64,000 nucleotides of DNA. It comes from Ruegeria arenilitoris (GTDB lineage: Bacteria > Pseudomonadota > Alphaproteobacteria > Rhodobacterales > Rhodobacteraceae). The stretch is from assembly GCF_013035315.1 (NCBI RefSeq), contig NZ_WQHP01000001.1, forward strand, positions 682,001-746,000. The letters run 5' to 3'. Below the pieces are notes generated by a model. The model was given only the letters and a program-made list of their open reading frames with translations. It did no database searches and was not told the origin of the DNA. Below are positions 7,847 through 17,175 of the stretch, one piece after another. The first letter of the stretch is position 1. Each line of letters begins with the position of its first letter. Made by a program: the position numbers and the translations under genes.

Positions 7847-8536
7847 ATGATCGACCTGTATTTCTGGCCCACGCCAAACGGCTGGAAGGTATCCATCGCT
7901 TTGGAAGAGATGGAGCTGCCTTACACCACTCACCTGATCAACATCGGCAAAGGTGATCAGTTCGACCCCGAGTTCCTGAAGATCGCCCCTAACAACCGCA
8001 TGCCCGCCATCGTCGACCCCGACGGCCCGGACGGCAAACCGATCTCGGTGTTCGAAAGCGGCGCGATCCTGATGTATCTGGCTCGCAAAACCGGGCGCTT
8101 CTATGGGAAAACCGAGCGGGACCGGATCGCAGTCGAGGAATGGCTGATGTGGCAGATGGGCGGCGTCGGCCCGATGGCCGGTCAGGCGCACCATTTCCTG
8201 AAATACGCCCCCAACCTCGAACCACCGCAGGACCTACCCTATGCCAAGGATCGCTACCGCGCCGAGGTCGGGCGCCTGTACAGCGTTCTGGATCGACGAC
8301 TGGCCGAGAATGAGTACGTGGCAGGCGATTTCTACTCTATCGCAGATATGTCGATCTGGGGGTGGGCGAGCTTATGGGAAGGTCAGCAGCAGGTTTTGGA
8401 CGACAAACCGCATTTCACCCGCTGGCTTGAAACCGTCAGCGCCCGCCCCGGCGTTCAGGCAGGGCGTGCGTTACACGCAGATTTGCGCGGTGATCATCGA
8501 GACAAGCAGGCGCAGGGGATTTTGTTTCGGCGGTAA
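7847..8536 (+). CDS. Glutathione S-transferase family protein, YfcG/YghU (Nu class)-like
   Basis: The 229-aa protein has a thioredoxin-fold N-terminal domain beginning DLYFWPTPNGWKVSIALEE, with the TPNGWK motif of Nu-class enzymes in place of a catalytic Tyr or Ser. The glutathione gamma-glutamyl contact ESGAI at about 65-69 follows, then an all-helical C-terminal domain (residues 90-229). Family members YfcG and YghU act as glutathione-dependent disulfide-bond reductases and weak peroxidases rather than conjugating enzymes. AGGAGACGCC precedes the ATG. It lies directly behind the alpha/beta hydrolase gene. Confidence 0.9.
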   Translation: MIDLYFWPTPNGWKVSIALEEMELPYTTHLINIGKGDQFDPEFLKIAPNNRMPAIVDPDGPDGKPISVFESGAILMYLARKTGRFYGKTERDRIAVEEWLMWQMGGVGPMAGQAHHFLKYAPNLEPPQDLPYAKDRYRAEVGRLYSVLDRRLAENEYVAGDFYSIADMSIWGWASLWEGQQQVLDDKPHFTRWLETVSARPGVQAGRALHADLRGDHRDKQAQGILFRR

Positions 8537-8656
8537 TTCACCTCGTACGAATGACTTCTTTGGGCCCATGGCTACGGATGCTGCGCTTCTGCTAAAGGTC
8601 TGCTATTGCTTAAGTGGTAGTTGGCGTTTCTGAACAAATCTAGCGGATCCAAGAGT

Positions 8657-9214
8657 ATGGCTAGAAATGACTGGATCGATCACGGGTACAAGTTGTCCGA
8701 GAATCCTGCCTATAAAGAGCTATGTGAAATTCAGGAATGGCTCGCTAATGGCGACCTAGATCAACTTGAATTCGCTACGCAGTTGGTGGACAGTTTCCCG
8801 CGCGAGAATGATGGGTGCTTCGGCTCTCCTTGGATCGTGCATGCCGTCGAATGTGGTTGCTTGAAGTCAGTTAACTGGATGATCGAACAAGGGATTAACT
8901 TGCAACCTTGTACGGCTGACGGATATCCTCCGGTGCTTGCCTGTATTGAACATGAGGGCAAGGAAAAGTATCAAATGCTCGAAGCATTGATCGCAGCTGG
9001 CGTTGACATCAATCAGCGAGGTATCAATGGTTGGACCCCTTTACACATGGCTGCGATAAGAGAAGATGAAAGATCGATGCATATGCTACTCACGGCAGGC
9101 GCAGATCGTTCGGTCACGACCCTGATCGATGACGACACAACCGCAGAGGAAGAAGCTCGCAATCTGGGCCATCTAAAGTCCGCCGAATTTATTGCTAATT
9201 TCCGGCCGAGCTGA
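8657..9214 (+). CDS. Ankyrin repeat protein
   Basis: The 185-aa protein contains ankyrin-type repeats in its second half: DGYPPVLACIEHEG, then the clear consensus GINGWTPLHMAAIREDERSM with LLTAGADRS. Ankyrin repeats bind other proteins, so an adaptor or inhibitor role is possible; no partner can be named. The ATG at 8657 is preferred over a TTG at 8621. Codon use and base composition are visibly more AT-rich than in neighbouring genes, which suggests horizontal transfer. It lies next to the dnaE2 remnant, at what may be a rearranged locus. Confidence 0.75.
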   Translation: MARNDWIDHGYKLSENPAYKELCEIQEWLANGDLDQLEFATQLVDSFPRENDGCFGSPWIVHAVECGCLKSVNWMIEQGINLQPCTADGYPPVLACIEHEGKEKYQMLEALIAAGVDINQRGINGWTPLHMAAIREDERSMHMLLTAGADRSVTTLIDDDTTAEEEARNLGHLKSAEFIANFRPS

Positions 9215-9258
9215 CAGCGGCCATTAGTGTGCTTGCCTTGTTTGACGGCTTCGTCCGC

Positions 9259-9639
9259 TTAGCAGCCTACCCCTCCGCCCCGCACCAGCACATCCAACAT
9301 CCCCGAGATATCCTCGATCTCTTCCGCGATCACATGGGTTACCGAATGCGCCCGTTGCATTCGCCCGGTCACCCGCAGCAACCGGCCTGAAATCACCGCC
9401 CGGCGGAATTGTTCGTAGATCTTGCGCCAGACCACCACGTTCACGATGCCGGTCTCATCCTCAAGCGTGATAAAGATCACGCCCTTGGCCGTACCCGGCC
9501 TCTGCCGTAGGATCACCAGCCCCGCAACAGCCACCCTGTGCCCCTCAAGCGGCTCGTTCAGCCGGTTGGCAGGCAGACAGGCGGGCGGGCGCGGCCAGTC
9601 TCGGCTTGAGGCCGCAGGGTGAGCAGGCAACACAATCAT
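9259..9639 (-). pseudogene. dnaE2: Remnant of error-prone DNA polymerase gene dnaE2 (imuC): C-terminal OB-fold only
   Basis: The 126 codons from the ATG at 9639 encode only the extreme C-terminus of DnaE2: RVAVAGLVILRQRPGTAKGV, ITLEDETGIVNVVVW and GRLLRVTGRMQR, the nucleic acid-binding OB-fold region. Intact DnaE2 is about 1000 residues, with PHP and polymerase domains in front; none of that is present, nor are imuA or imuB, its usual operon partners. An exact LexA box sits two bases upstream of the ATG. The simplest reading is an internal deletion that removed imuA, imuB and most of dnaE2. The piece might still be expressed as a small OB-fold protein. Confidence 0.85.
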
Positions 9640-9641
9640 GA

Positions 9642-9656
9642 GAACAAAGATAGAAC
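9642..9656 (-). promoter_or_regulatory. LexA (SOS) box before the dnaE2 remnant
   Basis: The plus strand reads GAACAAAGATAGAAC, an exact GAAC-N7-GAAC (GTTC-N7-GTTC on the other strand), the LexA target of Rhodobacteria and other alphaproteobacteria. In these bacteria the imuA-imuB-dnaE2 operon is a standard SOS member. The box ends two bases before the remnant start codon, closer than usual, consistent with a deletion just downstream of the old promoter. Confidence 0.82.
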
Positions 9657-9700
9657 ATACGTAAGGAAAGTCCAGAGGCGGCGCGACAAGTCGCAAATGA

Positions 9701-10089
<389 letters not shown>

Positions 10090-10090
<1 letters not shown>

Positions 10091-10875
10091 TGCCAACCAA
10101 AGCGCCGCGCCTGCCCGCCCGCCTTTGGCACCACCGGGCACGCGGCGCGCTGTTGGCCGTGTGCACGTGGCTGGCCGGAGTGGCTCCGGCGATTGCAGAA
10201 ACTGCCGTAAGCGCACGTTTTACCGAACCAACAACTCGGTACGCTCATGGCGTTTTGGGCGACAACATCGAATATGGTGCGCTGGAAATCAAAACGTCCC
10301 ACGCCACAACTGGAACATTATCGGTCCAGCCAACGAACAAGTGTTCAACAGTAACGATCAAACTGCCACCGAACCGCGTTTTCGAAGACCTTGAACCACG
10401 CATTGTCGATGTCGATTTGGACGGCACAAACGAAGTCATCGTCGTCGAATCCAGCGTCCACGAAGGCGCGCAACTGGCAATTTACGACTCACGCGGCGAA
10501 AAAATCGCCGCAACGCCCCATATCGGCACCCGTTTCCGCTGGCTTGCTCCGGTCGGTGCCGCCGACCTGGATGGCGATGGGAATGTCGAAATCGCCTATG
10601 TCGACCGCCCACATCTGGCCAAAACCTTGCGCATCTGGCGCTTCGATAACGGCGAGCTAACTGAAATCGCCTCGCTGCCGAACCTCACAAATCATCGCAT
10701 AGGTGAGGATTTCATATCAGGCGGCCTGCGCGAGTGTGGCAACACTCCGGAATTGATCCTCGTCAACGGCAACTGGACGCGCATCATCAGCGTTTCACCC
10801 CAAACCGATTGGACCACCACTGATCTCGGCCCGTTCAAAGGCCCCAAAAGCCTGACCCGCGCCTTAGAATGCTGA
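10090..10875 (+). CDS. Exported FG-GAP/VCBS repeat protein
   Basis: The protein has 261 aa. After a basic N-terminus a hydrophobic stretch ALLAVCTWLAGVAPAIA forms a probable signal peptide cut near residue 37. The mature part carries calcium-binding-like FG-GAP segments VDVDLDGTNEVIVVE and ADLDGDGNVEIAYVD, as in integrin-type beta propellers, so it should lie in the periplasm or outside the cell. Function is unknown. It starts within the ferredoxin stop codon, so the two are co-translated. Its stop codon is the first part of an interspersed repeat shared with the end of ftsY. Confidence 0.72.
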
Positions 10876-10950
10876 TCCGCCCCTTCATCTGGCTAATAAG
10901 ACCTTGGGGGTGAGGCCAAAGGCCGAGGGGGCAAAGCCCCCTGCCCCCTA
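10873..10950 (+). repeat. Interspersed intergenic repeat, copy A
   Basis: The copy begins at the stop codon of the FG-GAP gene (TGATCCGCCCCTTCATCTGG) and continues with an AT-rich spacer, GGGGGTGAGG, and the hairpin GGGGGCAAAGCCCCC. Its first 23 bases, counted from 10872, are identical to those at the end of ftsY (copy B), and the TTCATCTGGC core recurs at 33649 (copy C). It also serves as a strong hairpin between two convergent genes. Confidence 0.7.
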
Positions 10951-10955
10951 TCCGT

Positions 10956-12218
10956 TCAAAGAGCCCGCCAGCCAATGTCGCGTCGATAAAAACCCGCCGG
11001 CCAGTCAACACCGTTGACCATCGCATAAGCCCGATCACGCGCCTCTTGCAAACTCTTCCCGCGCGCAGTCACATTTAGCACACGCCCACCTGCAGCCTGC
11101 ACCTGCCCGTCGACAGCTTTGGTGCCAGCGTGAAAGACCATGTTGCTGCTATCTTCAGGAAGCGCATCCAGTCCCTTGATCACAGTCCCTTTTTCATAGG
11201 ACCCAGGATAACCCTGGGCGGCCATCACAACGGTCATTGCATGGTCGTCCGCCCAATTCACCTGTGTCTCGCTCAACCGGCCCTGCGCGGCCGCGTGCAA
11301 AAGGTCCAGCACCTGAGCGCCTAGACGCATCATCAGAACCTGGCATTCCGGATCGCCAAAGCGGACGTTGTATTCCACCAACCTTGGCTGGCCGTCCTTG
11401 ATCATCAAACCCGCATACAGCACGCCCTGAAACGGCATCCCACGACGTTTCATTTCGGCCATGGTCGGTCGCACGATCTCTTCCATAGCACGCGCTTCGA
11501 TTTCGGCGCTCAAAACCGGCGCAGGGGAATAGGCTCCCATTCCGCCGGTGTTCAAACCCGTATCGCCTTCTCCGACGCGCTTGTGATCCTGCGCGGTGCC
11601 GATGGACAGAATGTCCTCACCGTCGCAGAGCACGAACAAAGAGGCCTCTTCGCCTTCCATGAACTCTTCGATAACAACCTCGGCCCCAGCACCACCAAAT
11701 GCACCTCCGAACATGTCGTCAATGGCGTCCAGCGCAGTCTGATCGTCCATAGCGACGATCACGCCTTTGCCGGCGGCCAGACCATCGGCCTTAACGACGA
11801 TCGGCGCGCCCTGCTCGCGGATATAGGCCTTGGCGGCCTCGGCCTCGGTGAACCGGGCATAAGCCGCTGTGGGCGCGTTCGAAGCGTCACAGATCTCTTT
11901 GGTAAAGCTTTTCGAGGCTTCCAACTGCGCCGCATCTGCGGACGGACCAAAGACCAGCACGCCCGCCTCACGCAGCCGATCCGCGACACCGGCGGCCAGA
12001 GGGGCCTCGGGACCGACGATCACGAAATCAATCGCGTTCTCTTCGGCAAAGCTGACAACCGCGCCACCGTTCTCGATATCCAGCGTTGCGCAGTCCGCGA
12101 TCTGCGCAATCCCGGCATTTCCCGGCGCCACGATCAGGCGGTCACATTTGGGGTTCTGCATCACCGCCCAGGCGAGGCTGTGTTCGCGCCCGCCGCTGCC
12201 GAGAATGAGGATGTTCAT
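10956..12218 (-). CDS. purD: Phosphoribosylamine--glycine ligase (GAR synthetase)
   Basis: PurD joins glycine to 5-phosphoribosylamine with ATP, the second step of de novo purine synthesis. The 420-aa protein has the expected order: N-terminal domain starting MNILILGSGGREHSLAWA, ATP-grasp domain with PIVVKADGLAAGKGVIVA at about 137-154 and NTGGMGAYSPAP, and a C-terminal domain. Length and motifs are complete. It is convergent with the FG-GAP gene and divergent from xseA, with a gap of 74 bases between the two start codons, so the promoters must lie back to back. Confidence 0.97.
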   Translation of the reverse strand: MNILILGSGGREHSLAWAVMQNPKCDRLIVAPGNAGIAQIADCATLDIENGGAVVSFAEENAIDFVIVGPEAPLAAGVADRLREAGVLVFGPSADAAQLEASKSFTKEICDASNAPTAAYARFTEAEAAKAYIREQGAPIVVKADGLAAGKGVIVAMDDQTALDAIDDMFGGAFGGAGAEVVIEEFMEGEEASLFVLCDGEDILSIGTAQDHKRVGEGDTGLNTGGMGAYSPAPVLSAEIEARAMEEIVRPTMAEMKRRGMPFQGVLYAGLMIKDGQPRLVEYNVRFGDPECQVLMMRLGAQVLDLLHAAAQGRLSETQVNWADDHAMTVVMAAQGYPGSYEKGTVIKGLDALPEDSSNMVFHAGTKAVDGQVQAAGGRVLNVTARGKSLQEARDRAYAMVNGVDWPAGFYRRDIGWRAL

Positions 12219-12292
12219 GAAGGTCTCCGATCTGCTTGGCCTCGCCTTCCGGGCGTTCTAAGCTGGGCAGGCATTTGACACAAGGCGCTGAA

Positions 12293-13786
12293 ATGTCCGA
12301 CCTGCTAGACGACCCCATTCCCGGTCAAAATACCCCTGAATACACCGTTTCGGACATCTCGGGCGAGGTGAAACGCACACTCGAGGGCGCGTTCGGGCGA
12401 ATCCGTGTCCGCGGTGAAGTTGGCAGGGTGTTCAAAGCACGGTCCGGCCATCTATACTACGACATCAAGGATGATCGGAACGTGTTGGCCTGCACCACCT
12501 GGAAAGGCCAGATCTCGGGCCTTTCCGTGGTGCCCGAAGAAGGGCTGGAGGTTGTCGTCACCGGTCGTCTGACCGCTTTTGGCGCGCAGTCCAAATACAA
12601 CCTGAACGTCGATGAGGTCGCCGTTGCGGGCCAAGGCGCGCTGATGGCGCTGTTGGAAAAGCGCAAGAAGCAGCTGGAGGCCGAAGGCCTGTTTGCGCCC
12701 GAGCGCAAAAAGCCCCTCCCCTATCTGCCGCAGATTATTGGCGTTGTAACCTCGCCCTCTGGTGCGGTGATCCGCGATATCCTGCACCGCTTGCGGGACC
12801 GATTCCCGCGAAAAGTTCTGATCTGGCCCGTCGCCGTCCAAGGTGCGAACTGCGCCCCCGAGGTTGCGCGGGCAATTGAGGGCTTCAACAAGCTGACCCC
12901 GGGCGGAGCGCTACCCCGTCCCGATCTGATTATCGTCGCGCGCGGTGGCGGCTCGATTGAAGACCTCTGGGGGTTCAACGAAGAAATCGTGGCGCGGGCC
13001 ACCGCCGCGTCGGACATCCCGCTGATCTCCGCCGTAGGGCACGAGACCGATACGACCCTGATCGACTTTGTCTCGGACCGCCGCGCGCCAACACCGACCG
13101 CTGCCGCCGAACTGGCAGTACCCGTTCGCATGGAGCTGTTGGCTTGGACCGGTGAGCAAGGCGCGCGTCTGTCCCGAGCGGCAACAGACGCGGTTCAACG
13201 GCGTGCTCAACGGTTGCGCGACCTGTCCCGCGCGCTGCCGCGCCCGGACAGCTTGTTGAACACCCCCCGACAACGGCTTGATTTGATTGCAGATCGGCTT
13301 GCCCCCGCCCTCAGTCGCGGTGTGCAGAACAGGCGTATTCAGGTGGTCGAGTTGTCGGCCCATCTGCGCCCGTCTACTTTACGCAATCTCGTATCGTCCA
13401 GAAATGAGGCACTGCGGAATATGTCGTCCCGCCTTTCGTTGCGCCCGATCCAGCGCGAGATCGAGCAACAGCGGCAGAATATCAACAGGTTGGCCGACCG
13501 AACGAACGCGGCGCAGACCACACGCCTGGATCGCATGCGGCAACAGCTGGACGCGGCTGACCGGCTTAGGGAAACGCTGAGTTACAAAGCCACGCTGCAG
13601 CGCGGATACGCCGTGGTGCGGGCTGAGGGTCAGGTTCTAACCACAAAAGAACAGGCCTCAAAACACAACGCGTTCGAGATCGAGTTCGCAGATGGTCAGA
13701 TCACCACGGGCCAATCCTCGCCCGCTCGACCTGCCGCGAAGAAACAGGCCAAGCCTGACGCACCCGATCAGGGGTCTTTGTTCTAG
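12293..13786 (+). CDS. xseA: Exodeoxyribonuclease VII large subunit
   Basis: XseA is the catalytic subunit of the exonuclease that digests single-stranded DNA in both directions and works with XseB in repair. The 497-aa protein has the N-terminal OB-fold (YTVSDISGEVKRTLEGAFGR, VRGEVGRVF) and the conserved central block with TSPSGAVIRDILHRL, ARGGGSIEDLWGFNEE and SAVGHETDTTLIDFVSDRRA, then a long coiled-coil C-terminal region. The start at 12293 follows AAGGCGC; an upstream in-frame ATG adds 19 residues that do not fit the family. The C-terminus is Lys/Ala-rich. Confidence 0.95.
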   Translation: MSDLLDDPIPGQNTPEYTVSDISGEVKRTLEGAFGRIRVRGEVGRVFKARSGHLYYDIKDDRNVLACTTWKGQISGLSVVPEEGLEVVVTGRLTAFGAQSKYNLNVDEVAVAGQGALMALLEKRKKQLEAEGLFAPERKKPLPYLPQIIGVVTSPSGAVIRDILHRLRDRFPRKVLIWPVAVQGANCAPEVARAIEGFNKLTPGGALPRPDLIIVARGGGSIEDLWGFNEEIVARATAASDIPLISAVGHETDTTLIDFVSDRRAPTPTAAAELAVPVRMELLAWTGEQGARLSRAATDAVQRRAQRLRDLSRALPRPDSLLNTPRQRLDLIADRLAPALSRGVQNRRIQVVELSAHLRPSTLRNLVSSRNEALRNMSSRLSLRPIQREIEQQRQNINRLADRTNAAQTTRLDRMRQQLDAADRLRETLSYKATLQRGYAVVRAEGQVLTTKEQASKHNAFEIEFADGQITTGQSSPARPAAKKQAKPDAPDQGSLF

Positions 13787-13798
13787 CCAATTTCGGAT

Positions 13799-14194
13799 TC
13801 AGACGCCGACCTCGGGGCCAAGGCAGACCATTTCTTCGTTGATATCCTCGGCCTCATATAACTCTGTCGTGTCCGGGTTGCCCTCAAACTGGGCAATCAG
13901 GCCCCGATCGGACTGGGTGAAAACCCAACACTGCGGATCAAGCCGATCTTCGTAGATGAAACAGATTTGTTCGCCCTGCTCGTACCAGAGGCCCTCTTTG
14001 CAATTGCCATCCATAAACGACCAGATTACGCGTCGATTGGGCAGATACCGCTCGACCCCATAGACCTGCCCCTGAAATCCATAGAACAGCGTCTTTCCTT
14101 GCGTGTAGCTGTCGAATTCTGACCCGGACAGCACCGGTTGAGCCGCGGCCATGTTCGCAGCCAGTGTTAAGGGAATCGCAATTCTCATCAGCAT
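13799..14194 (-). CDS. Secreted hypothetical protein
   Basis: The 131-aa protein begins with a short signal peptide (MRIAIPLTLAANMAAA, cut near AAAQP). The mature part is acidic and aromatic, with three cysteines in NCKEGLWYEQGEQICFIYE and PQCWVF that could form disulfides in the periplasm. I do not recognise a named family; similar small exported proteins occur in Rhodobacteraceae. It is convergent with xseA, only 12 bases apart. No function can be proposed from the sequence. Confidence 0.7.
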   Translation of the reverse strand: MLMRIAIPLTLAANMAAAQPVLSGSEFDSYTQGKTLFYGFQGQVYGVERYLPNRRVIWSFMDGNCKEGLWYEQGEQICFIYEDRLDPQCWVFTQSDRGLIAQFEGNPDTTELYEAEDINEEMVCLGPEVGV

Positions 14195-14314
14195 GGCTTC
14201 ATTCTGTCAGATGCGCCTGAACCGCGCCACCATCACAGGGATGCCTTAACGTCACCGGTTGAGTTATTCCTGTGATCCCGGTGAAGTCGTTGGAAAAAGC
14301 ACGGGAGACATTTT

Positions 14315-14953
14315 ATGACAACCGCCTTGTTCTGGATCGCTGCCGCAAGTGCCGTGGCCTATCTGCCGCTGTCACCGCGCCCCGCAAGCGCTGTAAGATC
14401 CGTGTTCAAAACAGCCTCGGTCGCGCTGCTGGCATTCGTCGCGTTACTCAGCGGAGGCCCCCTTCTCCTGACCTTGGCGCTCGCCTTGTGCGCCGTGGGT
14501 GACGCCCTGCTCTCGCATGAGACAGACTCGACCTTCATGGCAGGGATTGGCGCATTCGCAGCGGGCCACCTGGCCTACATCGCATTATTCCTGACCCACC
14601 CGTACAGCGACGCCGCGTTGATCCTCGACAAACCCGGCTACTTCTGGTCGTTGATTATTCTGGGCATCGTGGCCGCGACCATGCTGGCCCCGCGCGCCGG
14701 TGATTTGAAAGGGCCTGTACTGGCCTATATCCCCATCATTCTTGGGATGGGTGTCACAGTCCTCGCCCTGCCCGAGACTGGCGCGTTGCGATGGGCGCTG
14801 CCCGCGGCCTTGGCCTTCATCGCCTCAGACCTGATCCTGGCCACGGAAAAGTTTCTGCTGCCCCAAGATCATCCTGCGTTGCGCTTCACACCCTACATGA
14901 TCTGGATCCTCTACTGGGGCGCGCAAGCCGGGTTGCTGATTGCGTTCCTCTGA
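14315..14953 (+). CDS. YhhN-family membrane protein (lysoplasmalogenase-like)
   Basis: The 212-aa protein consists almost wholly of about eight membrane helices. It contains the YhhN signatures CAVGDALLSHE at about 66-76 and ASDLILATEKFLL at about 170-182, where conserved acidic residues are thought to form the active site. Animal TMEM86 homologues hydrolyse the vinyl ether bond of lysoplasmalogens; the substrate in bacteria is less certain. It sits 58 bases upstream of ftsY on the same strand. Confidence 0.82.
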   Translation: MTTALFWIAAASAVAYLPLSPRPASAVRSVFKTASVALLAFVALLSGGPLLLTLALALCAVGDALLSHETDSTFMAGIGAFAAGHLAYIALFLTHPYSDAALILDKPGYFWSLIILGIVAATMLAPRAGDLKGPVLAYIPIILGMGVTVLALPETGALRWALPAALAFIASDLILATEKFLLPQDHPALRFTPYMIWILYWGAQAGLLIAFL

Positions 14954-15011
14954 CCCTTTGCAACTGCCGCAAATCCGCATTAGGTGAGGGGAACACCTGC
15001 GGAGACCAAAA

Positions 15012-16169
15012 ATGGCGTTTTTCTCAAAGCTCAAGGACAAGCTGTTCAAATCCTCGTCCCGCCTCGAACAGGGGCTTGACGCCATTGTCGAAGACGGGGG
15101 CGAGGAAACTTCGGCTCCTGATCCCATCATCCCCGAGCCGGATCCGCAGCCCGAACCGGTCCCCGAAGTTCCCCAGCCCGCGCCGGAAACGCCGGCACCG
15201 GCGCCCCAGCCGGCTGAGACACCCGAGCCTATGCCGGTTGATCCAACGCCCGCCCCGCCCCCGCCCGAGGCCGCACCGCAAAAGGGCATGCTGGGCCGCC
15301 TGTTTGGTCGTAGCGAAGCCAAGGCCGTCGTGCGCCGCACTCTGGACGACGACATGCTCGAACAGTTGGAAGAGTTGCTGATCGCCTCCGATATGGGCGT
15401 CGACACTGCACTGCGCGTTACTTCCAACATGGCCGAAGGTCGGCTGGGCCGAAAACTATCGACCCAAGAGATCAAGCAATTGCTGGCGCAAGAAGTTGCC
15501 CGCGTCATGGAGCCCGTCGCCAAACCGCTGCCAATCTACGCCAAGCGCCCGCAGGTGGTTCTGGTCGTCGGCGTGAATGGGTCTGGTAAGACAACGACCA
15601 TCGGCAAACTGGCCAGCCAGTTCAAAGCCGCTGGCAAAAAGGTGGTGATCGCCGCCGGTGACACATTCCGCGCCGCCGCCGTCGAACAGTTGCAGGTCTG
15701 GGGCGATCGCGCCGGTGTGCCCGTGCTGACCGCACCCGAAGGGTCCGACCCGGCCTCTCTGGCCTTCGACGCACTGACGCGCGCGCAGCGAGACGGTGCA
15801 GACCTGCTGATGATCGACACCGCAGGCCGCTTGCAGAACCGGGCCGACCTGATGGAAGAGCTGGCCAAAATCGTCCGTGTCATCCGCAAGGTCGACGACA
15901 CCGCCCCGCACAACACCTTGCTTGTGCTGGATGCCACCACCGGACAGAACGCGCTGAGCCAGGTCGAAACCTTCCGCAAACTGGCCGACGTCTCGGGTCT
16001 TGTCATGACTAAGCTGGACGGCACCGCCAAAGGCGGCGTGCTGGTTGCGCTTGCCGACAAGTTCGGCCTGCCGATCCATGCCATCGGTGTCGGAGAGCAA
16101 ATCGACGATCTGGCCCCCTTCGACCCAGAAGAGTTCGCCGCTGCCCTCACCGGCCTCGACCAAGGCTGA
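15012..16169 (+). CDS. ftsY: Signal recognition particle receptor FtsY
   Basis: FtsY is the GTPase that docks ribosome-SRP complexes at the membrane translocon. The 385-aa protein has an acidic, Pro-rich A domain (residues 20-90, with runs such as PEPDPQPEPVPE), then the N domain, and the G domain with P-loop GVNGSGKTTTIGKL (187-200), DTFRAAAVEQL, DTAGRLQNRADLMEEL and TKLDGTAKGG. It ends at the stop codon supplied by repeat copy B. It probably shares a transcript with the preceding YhhN gene. Confidence 0.97.
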   Translation: MAFFSKLKDKLFKSSSRLEQGLDAIVEDGGEETSAPDPIIPEPDPQPEPVPEVPQPAPETPAPAPQPAETPEPMPVDPTPAPPPPEAAPQKGMLGRLFGRSEAKAVVRRTLDDDMLEQLEELLIASDMGVDTALRVTSNMAEGRLGRKLSTQEIKQLLAQEVARVMEPVAKPLPIYAKRPQVVLVVGVNGSGKTTTIGKLASQFKAAGKKVVIAAGDTFRAAAVEQLQVWGDRAGVPVLTAPEGSDPASLAFDALTRAQRDGADLLMIDTAGRLQNRADLMEELAKIVRVIRKVDDTAPHNTLLVLDATTGQNALSQVETFRKLADVSGLVMTKLDGTAKGGVLVALADKFGLPIHAIGVGEQIDDLAPFDPEEFAAALTGLDQG

Positions 16170-16235
16170 TCCGCCCCTTCATCTGGCCAAAAATACCTTC
16201 CGGGGATCTGGGGGTGGAAAACCCCCAGCCTCTCA
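16166..16235 (+). repeat. Interspersed intergenic repeat, copy B
   Basis: From GCTGATCCGCCCCTTCATCT, which includes the ftsY stop codon, the sequence runs through GGCCAAAAATACCTT and ends in the hairpin TGGGGGTGGAAAACCCCCA. It shares its first 23 bases exactly with copy A at 10872. As in copy A, the repeat starts inside the last codons of a gene and closes with a GC-rich stem. Confidence 0.7.
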
Positions 16236-16256
16236 ACCCAACAAAAAGACTGACAT

Positions 16257-17159
16257 TTGAGCGACTGGCTGATCTCACTCGAAGGCACCGAAGCTGGACA
16301 CCAACTGGCCCTTGGGCTGGCCTTGATGGCCGCCTTTTTGCACGCGGTCTTCGGCGCCCTGCAAAAAGGCCGCCACGATCCGTGGCTGTCACGTGGGGCA
16401 ATCGACGCCAGCTATTGCCTGATGGCCGCCCCTTTCGCCTTTTTCGTCGTTCCCTGGCCCGAGCCCTATATGTGGCCGATCTTTGCGGTCGTCTGGCTGA
16501 TCCACATCGCCTACAAGACCCTGCAGGCCATGGCCTATACCAAGGGTTCCTACACCGTCGTCTACCCGGTTGTGCGCGGTACCGGCCCGCTGTTCACAGT
16601 CATTGGAGCCTACCTTCTGTTCGGTGAGACCTTTACCGGCATGCAATGGTTCGGAGTCCTCGTCCTGCTGGCAGGTATCTTCGGACTGGCCGCCTATAAC
16701 TTCCGGTTTCTCGAAACCAACCGGGAAACGCTGGGCATCGCTTTGATACTGGCTGTTGCAACGGGCCTCTTCGTTGCGCTCTACACCACCTATGACGCCT
16801 ACGGCATCCGCGCCACCACGGACCCTTTCACCTTTCTGGCCTGGTTCTTCATGATCGATGGGGCCGCAATGCCTTTCTATGCCTTCCTCAGATGGCGCGC
16901 GATGATCGACCGCCCTGCAATCGGCCCCCTCATGGTGCGGGGGTTGGTCGGAGGCATCATCGCCCCTATGTCTTTCGGAGCCATTATGCTCGCCACACGT
17001 CTGGACAAGGTCGGCGAAGCAGCGGTCCTGCGCGAGACGTCCACGGTGTTTGCCGCTCTGATCGGGTGGCTGGTCCTAAAAGAAACCGTGGGGCCACGGC
17101 GGATCGCGCTGATGGCATTGATTGCATTGGGCGCAGTAATAGTTGAAATGGGCGGGTAA
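16257..17159 (+). CDS. EamA/DMT-superfamily transporter
   Basis: This 300-aa inner membrane protein has about ten predicted helices arranged as two repeated EamA units. YTVVYPVVRGTGPLFTVIGAYLLFGE is the typical end of the first unit and EAAVLRETSTVFAALIGWLVLKE of the second. Such proteins export small metabolites or amino acids; no substrate can be assigned. The best start is TTG at 16257 with no good ribosome site, so the N-terminus is uncertain. Its end overlaps the longest possible frame of the next gene, and the two probably form an operon with yciB. Confidence 0.85.
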   Translation: MSDWLISLEGTEAGHQLALGLALMAAFLHAVFGALQKGRHDPWLSRGAIDASYCLMAAPFAFFVVPWPEPYMWPIFAVVWLIHIAYKTLQAMAYTKGSYTVVYPVVRGTGPLFTVIGAYLLFGETFTGMQWFGVLVLLAGIFGLAAYNFRFLETNRETLGIALILAVATGLFVALYTTYDAYGIRATTDPFTFLAWFFMIDGAAMPFYAFLRWRAMIDRPAIGPLMVRGLVGGIIAPMSFGAIMLATRLDKVGEAAVLRETSTVFAALIGWLVLKETVGPRRIALMALIALGAVIVEMGG

Positions 17160-17175
17160 GCAGCAGGTCGGAATC

